Translations under genes and position numbers: made by a program
Part shown: piece after piece, positions 59,105-64,000 of the stretch
Numbering within the stretch: the first letter of the stretch is position 1
Layout: every line of letters begins with the position of its first letter
The notes under the pieces: generated by a model
Told to the model about the DNA's origin: nothing
The model's input: only the letters and a program-made list of their open reading frames with translations
The model's database searches: none
Origin: Ligustrum vulgare
Lineage: Eukaryota; Streptophyta; Magnoliopsida; Lamiales; Oleaceae
Assembly (NCBI GenBank): GCA_963555705.1
Contig: OY743171.1
Location: 15,251,352-15,315,351 of the forward strand
DNA length: 64,000 nucleotides
Direction: 5' to 3'

Positions 59105-59668
59105 GTAGTCCCTCAAATATGGTTGGTTCATTTATATGCGAATCATAATTGCTGAGGATGGCAGATGGATTTTCTTGAGGGACCCGCGTGCGAAGGTTCT
59201 TGTTTGAAGACGAGGCATCTATTTGAAACTCCGAAGCGAAGCTGCTATGCGGAGCCAGGTGAAGCAGTGTAATTAGAGTGTCCGTGTGGATGTGACATGC
59301 GGATTTTTGGGAACATGGAATAATTATTGCCTCTTGGGCCTCACATTTTTGCATCGTGCGTGAGTGGCATTTAAGAATACAGAAAGTTTTCCCCTTTTGA
59401 ATTCCTATTATTTGGCACTCCATATTGCCAACTAACAAAATCGCTCATTAGTAAGGACGTGTAAGGCCCGGATCAACGCAAATTTCACTATCCAACGATT
59501 CAATACCGCAAAGTGCCTTCATAAAGCCCTCCCTATCTTCTGTTTCCTCTTTTCGCATTTTCAACACTCTTAGAAACTCCCTTTGTGATTTTCCGGCTTC
59601 TTTGTCGCAAGTTCTTCAACCCTTTGCCAGAAATTATTGCTCATTGTCATAGTGATTTAGTCGTTACC

Positions 59669-59806
59669 CCTTTTTCAAGGTATATATATACTTATATTTC
59701 AAAGTTTTAAGTCCTTTTTCAAGGTCAATAAACTTATATTTCAAAGTCTTAGGCCTTTTTCAAGGTGAATAAACTTATATTTCAAAGTTTAGGCCTTTTT
59801 CAAGGC
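59669..59806. repeat. Short tandem repeat in the element interior (about 41 bp x 3)
   Basis: CCTTTTTCAAGG...AATAAACTTATATTTCAAAGT starts at 59669, 59713, 59754 and (partial) 59794, giving periods of 44, 41 and 40. It lies next to the primer-binding side, where packaging or leader functions would be expected. Confidence 0.9.
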
Positions 59807-59852
59807 CTTCAATGGCTTTTAACCACGTGATGTCGTGGTTAGAAGTATGATT

Positions 59853-59869
59853 TTCCACAGACGACGCCA
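59853..59869 (-). other. Primer-binding site of the LTR element
   Basis: On the minus strand TGGCGTCGTCTGTGGAA, three bases after the 5' LTR. It is one base away from the TGGCGCCGTCTGTGG primer site known in many plant Gypsy elements. It fixes the element's orientation as leftward. Confidence 0.8.
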
Positions 59870-59872
59870 AAA

Positions 59873-60544
59873 TGTTGACCAAAAAATCTGGTAGGACCTT
59901 AGATCAACACGTCTCAGCTCCTCCCTCTTGAACATGTGGACCTCTTGCGCACTAGGACAAACAACCAGTAGGCAAAGGGGGCCGAAGTGGCTCCTATATG
60001 CACTCCGATGCTTAAGTCAGTACCTGTTTCAAGTAAATATAATTTGAGTGCGGGAGATATAAGTGTGTATAAGGGAGAAAAGGGAGAGAGATTTAATAAA
60101 TGAAGTTATAGTATTCAATTTCTAACCTTTTTCCTGGTGGCATAAGTGATCTATTTATAGTGGAGGTAATCTTTCCAAATGGTGACACGTGTTATGCTTT
60201 ACACATGTCAAGCACCTAACCGTGGGAGAGGTAAACCAATTGTTTGTCCATAATCATTACCGCTTACTATAGGGGAGTGGCAGTCACCACATCCTTTCAT
60301 AAAGAAGTCGTCACATCCAGCTACCACTTGCGTGAGGACTGCGTTCCTGCCACACTGTCCTGCCTTGTCGCTAGTCCGAGATATTTTCCTCTGACAACAA
60401 CAGACCGGACACATAGAAGCTCCGACAAGTGGGCGCCTTAGAGACATGGACCTTATCCAATATAAGGTCCCACATATGGCTTATGGGTCTCGCGCGGTCC
60501 CTCACTTGATGGCATGTCAAGCCCGTTTACACGGGGTCGTAACA
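59873..60544 (-). repeat. 5' LTR of the non-autonomous element
   Basis: Same unit as 58434-59104. It adjoins the primer-binding site, so it is the 5' LTR in the element's own direction. Confidence 0.92.
60151..60160 (-). promoter_or_regulatory. TATA-like box in the 5' LTR
   Basis: CTATAAATAG on the minus strand, within CCACTATAAATAGATCAC. It is conserved in both LTRs (the other at 58711-58720). It would drive leftward transcription into the interior. Confidence 0.65.
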
Positions 60545-60549
60545 GGGGT

Positions 60550-61468
60550 AATATTAAAACCAAATCCAAAATGATCTAATACTCTTGAAGGAGATAATAA
60601 AATCACTTCTTGAACAATTTTGTTCGAGATTAGGATACTTTTTCTTTCAATTGAGTGAAAGAATTGATCTTTCGTCGGGTGAAAGAATTCACAAATTCAA
60701 GTCTATTCTAGAAATGTGGGGGGTAACAAAATTTTCAAGTCCTAACAAAAACTTTAAATAAGTTTAAGGAATATTGTTTTGAAGTCTATAAAATACAAAA
60801 AATAAACTTCAAAACAAAATATTGTGATAATTTTGAAAAGTACTGTCAAATAATTGTAGTGTGGTCGCATTTCAACAATCGATAAATCATGACTTGACTT
60901 CTTCTGAAATAAATCATAAGATCATAATCGTGTAGGATGTGGGTGAAACTCTATTATAAAAATCCACCAATGATGGCAACCCTACTTGATTATACTAACA
61001 AGTATACCTTAGGTTTAACACTTTTCCAAACGTATACGGATGCTAATCATAGTAGGCTTGACATAAAGATTATGATTCAAACCAACAATAGTTCAAGCTA
61101 CATGTTCGAAGTGTTCCAAATAAAGCATGAGATGTTGGAAGAAGATGCAAGACTCGTACACATGATTCAAGACAAGAGTCAAGTTCAAAATCAAGTTGGA
61201 ACAAAGGTGTGTTAGAGTTACACCTTGCGATAACAAGGTACAAAAGTCCCACGATAGCAAAGAAGAAAAGTAAAAATCGAGAGCAAACTGGTTTAGGGGT
61301 AGGATACATTAAATTTTATACTTATCGAGGTTATAAAAGATAGATTATTTAAGTGCGACTCTACTTAATTGTGTATTTATTTTGTTCTTTTTAGGTAAAA
61401 ACTTGAATTTGGAGGTGATGAGAGCAAAATATGAGAAAAGGATTTGTGATGCAATTACAAAAGGATCT
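60550..61468. other. No gene recognised
   Basis: An open frame at 60937-61215 (+, 92 codons) has no recognisable domain. Composition is ordinary intergenic. Confidence 0.4.
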
Positions 61469-62140
61469 TGTTGACGTCAAAAATTATCGTTGACACATGG
61501 CAATTTTCTTATCAACTTAGGTCAATATTTTTGGTTTATCTGAACAAACATTCAAAGATAAAGCAATGAAAGAAAAATTGTTATCTCTTGAAAATATTGT
61601 AACAGTATTTTTGCTCCAAATTTGGCATATATCACAATAATATAAACCGTTCTATTTATAGAGAGTATTTTAGGGTTTACTGTAGCTAAATGAATAAATA
61701 AAGGAGTTTTCACAATAATCTATACAAATAATGATGGTAACTTGTTTAAGTTTAAACCATATGGTGGTGGGCCCACTGTGACAAGATTCTCTATAATTCT
61801 GTATTGTAGGCGCCGTCTTGCAGGCATTTTATCTGAATTGTTTCGCCCTAAGTAATCAATCCACTTGCGTTGAGATAGCTACTTTCCACTCTCAATTGAG
61901 TTCCTTTAGGTCCACATTTACCGAGGGCAATATTTCACCAACGTTAGAAACATTCCCCGGGTGATAACTTACGGAGACCGCAGGTCAAAGAACGAAACCA
62001 CCTCACTGAAGATCGCTTGTTCAAGGTTGAAGATCTAAGATGGACCAAGCTCATCTTATTTGAATCCTTATTTTATGGGCTAAGTCTATGTAGCCCAAAG
62101 ATTCTGGATTGGACCATGACGAAATTTTCTCATAGCAACA
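61469..62140 (-). mobile_element. Solo LTR (672 bp) with near-perfect target duplication
   Basis: Borders TGTTGACG...TAGCAACA, flanked by GATCT (61464-61468) and GACCT (62141-62145), which differ by one transition. A minus-strand CTATAAATAG at 61652-61661 suggests leftward orientation. No internal region or partner LTR is present, so recombination between two LTRs probably removed the body. It has the same length as the LTRs at 58.4-60.5 kb but clearly different sequence. Confidence 0.75.
61652..61661 (-). promoter_or_regulatory. TATA-like box of the solo LTR
   Basis: CTATAAATAG on the minus strand, 183 bp from the left border of the LTR. Confidence 0.55.
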
Positions 62141-64000
62141 GACCTAATTAAAATGAAAGTGGAAATCCAAGTACTAAATTGAAAAGGTCAAAAAGTCCGA
62201 GGACTCAAAGTGCAATTAAAAGGGGATCAAACAATAATTGAGAGAAAGAAAAAAATAAATAAAAAGGCACCCTTTACAATTGCATAGGTATATATCCTCG
62301 CACTTGCAAGACATAAAATTTCAAGTCTATGGGATCACAATAGTTATGCCTATGTGATTGGATAGGCATTCATGCTAGTCGTTATTCATCTTTTGAATTT
62401 CAATGGGACTCTTATTTTGACTTTAGTAGGGATTTTTACACGTTTTCACAATTTTTCTGCACTTATAAGTACGTATAATCTCTACACAACTGAGAGGAGA
62501 TCAAGAGAAAATAGAGAGCCATATTATTTCAAAATTCGTAGAGTTTCGAAGCAAAAATCAAGAAGAGATCTAAGAACTCTTTGAAGATCAAGAAAATGAT
62601 TTTCAGGAAATTGGAATTGAAGATTGAAGATTTACATACTTCATCAAAATTCTTAATTCTTAGTTTCTTACTCACTTCGTCTCGTAAAGATAGACTTGTT
62701 TATTTTTTCAAATAGATTAAAAAAATGTAATCAAGGTAGTTGAAAATACAAGTTTTTCTTACATTTTACTAATACATTCCTACTTTCAATAACTTAATAA
62801 ATATGATTATTTTATATTTGTTGATAATAATGGATATTAAATAAGAGTATATTAAAAATCTTAAAAATATTTAGATTTTTAATAAGAAAAGTGACTTATT
62901 ATTTGGGATGGATAAATAAAGAATACAAGCCTATCTTCACGGGATGTAGGGATTATATTCTTCGGGAGATGTATATATCATTATCTTTTTGTATTGATTC
63001 TTCAATCATGTTCCTTAGCTAGATTTATTGTTAGGACGAACGATTTAGCTATTTAATTTATACTCTTGCTTCGATTCATATTTTTGGATTTACTTTCTAT
63101 ATTAATTGTATTGGATTGAAAAAATTGATTTATTTTCATGAATTGTATAAACATGATTAATTTCATGACACATGTTGCATGTTGATTGAGAAATTGCATG
63201 TAGAACAACACTCAATATTGCCTTTCATGAATTGTTTGTTAATCAAGAAATTGTACATATGGTTGTCCTATGTGATAAGACATTTTTTTTTTTAATTATA
63301 TTGTTGATTGAGAGATTAGAAAATAACATTGAAAGGTGGGTTAATTAACTAAACCTTCAGAAGGTATATAATTGATATTTTAAATTGGATACTTGGACTA
63401 ACAACACAATATCAATTTCAAAATATGAATTAAACATGAGCAAGATTAAGTAGTGAAATTTAGAGTCCTAGCTTGATTACTTGCAATTAAAAATATCTTG
63501 TTCCCAATTAAGATGAAATAGCTAGGTCCTGCATTTGAGCTCACACATTTTATATATAACAGATACACGTAATGCTTTTGGAGTCCTAATACTGTTTTTT
63601 TAAAATTGCTATATGAAGTGATAATTGCACCATACACCCTTTTATCTCCATGCATAAACTAAAATATGCCCCCTTAAAAATCTCACTGAAATTTACATCA
63701 TTTTCATTTTCTCACCCAATTTACGTCCTATGTATCATAAGTGTCCATGTGTGATATTAAGATTTTGTCTTTGATTATCATAAAAATTTGAAAGTATCAT
63801 AATATAATACTTTAAAAGAATATAAATTTCAGTAAATCAGAAGTGTTATAAAATTCTTGGAAGTATCAAGATGTGATACTTCCTGAAGAATGTAAATTTC
63901 ACTTATGCCATAAAAGTAAGGTATTTATATAATTTGATGAAAGAGGAAATTACACTTAAACAGGTTTTTTAAATTTCAACTTCATTAATCAGGGAAACAA
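62141..64000. other. LTR-like DNA resembling the 41-kb insertion; no gene
   Basis: 62150-62600 has the same kind of phrases as 41100-41700 (ACTAAATTG, GGACTCAAAGTGCAATTAAAAGG, then a CTTATAAGTA-like promoter word and a CTACACAACT leader). 63160-63440 resembles 42060-42380. It may be a second, diverged relative of that solo LTR, running rightward and split by a Stowaway MITE. Borders were not found, and the last 500 bp show nothing. Confidence 0.3.
62671..62953. mobile_element. Stowaway-type MITE, worn ends
   Basis: About 283 bp. Left end CTCACTTCGTCTCGTAAAGAT; the reverse complement of the right end is ATCCCTACATCCCGTGAAGAT. TA lies at 62669-62670 and 62954-62955. The match extends about 25 bp, with several substitutions. 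Confidence 0.7.

Larger units (their letters stand above)
58434..60544 (-). mobile_element. Complete non-autonomous LTR retrotransposon (2111 bp)
   Basis: Two LTRs of 671 and 672 bp flank a 768-bp interior, and the whole is bounded by the 5-bp duplication GGGGT (58429-58433 and 60545-60549). The element reads leftward: in that direction the right LTR is followed by a primer-binding site (59853-59869) and the interior ends with TTGAGGGACTAC, a plausible polypurine tract, just before the left LTR. The interior has no gag or pol, only a 141-codon frame of unknown nature overlapping the left LTR. The LTRs agree at roughly nine bases in ten by eye, mostly transitions, so the insertion is moderately old. 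It fits a TRIM/LARD-type parasite that borrows enzymes from a Gypsy (Tat/Athila-like) partner; the partner is inferred from the primer site. Confidence 0.92.

Noticed and set aside
59013..59438. 141-codon minus frame in the LTR element
   Set aside because: It straddles the LTR border, has no gag or pol similarity, and has a composition unlike coding DNA; not accepted as a gene.
60937..61215. 92-codon plus frame
   Set aside because: No recognisable domain or neighbouring exons; may be chance. Mentioned only as a frame.
1..64000. tRNA, rRNA, or a prokaryotic-style defence or metabolic gene cluster
   Set aside because: No cloverleaf with A/B boxes, no rRNA segments, and no adjacent cooperating genes were seen; all multi-gene signals resolve to transposons.

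Overview
This is a transposon-dense, AT-rich stretch of a flowering-plant (eudicot) nuclear genome. Spliced genes with GT-AG introns, plant-type Copia, Gypsy, LINE and Helitron remnants, and Stowaway, Tourist and hAT MITEs all point that way. The species cannot be told from the sequence. Only two host genes are convincing, both on the + strand and about 18 kb apart. One is a DHHC palmitoyltransferase closest to Arabidopsis PAT17 (10 coding exons, 392 codons, 22103-31256). The other is cyclin L1 (8 coding exons, 451 codons, 49670-53257), a splicing-associated cyclin with an Arg/Asp/Glu-rich tail. Both reading frames join cleanly across every intron and look intact.

Layout. 1-2.4 kb: decayed Copia gag-protease on the - strand, split by a hAT-like MITE, with a candidate LTR. 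2.4-8.7 kb: no gene; a 72-bp hairpin and degenerate repeats. 8.7-10.9 kb: a tandem duplication whose second copy alone carries a Stowaway and a hAT-like MITE. 11.6-16.5 kb: a Helitron end, then a badly decayed Copia element with its 3' LTR. 17-19 kb: three palindromes, LTR-like sequence, and an RNase H fragment cut by a Helitron end. 22-31 kb: PAT17 gene with element-filled introns. 31.9-38.7 kb: an L1-type LINE with ORF1 remnant, three lesions in ORF2 and a poly-A tail. 40-43 kb: Gypsy pol interrupted by a large solo-LTR-like insertion. 43.1-44.4 kb: internally deleted Helitron Rep/helicase with its 3' terminus. 45.9-48.5 kb: another Helitron end, a 183-bp tandem repeat and a 1.1-kb hAT element with perfect 8-bp target duplication. 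49.7-53.3 kb: cyclin L1, followed at once by a 540-bp inverted repeat. 55-64 kb: two Stowaways, a complete 2.1-kb non-autonomous LTR element, and a solo LTR.

How it fits together. The two host genes act in unrelated processes (membrane-protein lipidation; pre-mRNA splicing and transcription control) and there is no operon-like link. The rest is a record of nested insertions, many with readable target duplications that allow relative ordering. I did not find a convincing new multi-gene system. The most unusual items are the LINE whose ORF1 is fused to a TGTGACYT repeat array, the 22-bp perfect palindrome inside the solo LTR, the long inverted repeat just downstream of cyclin L1, and the complete gene-less LTR element.
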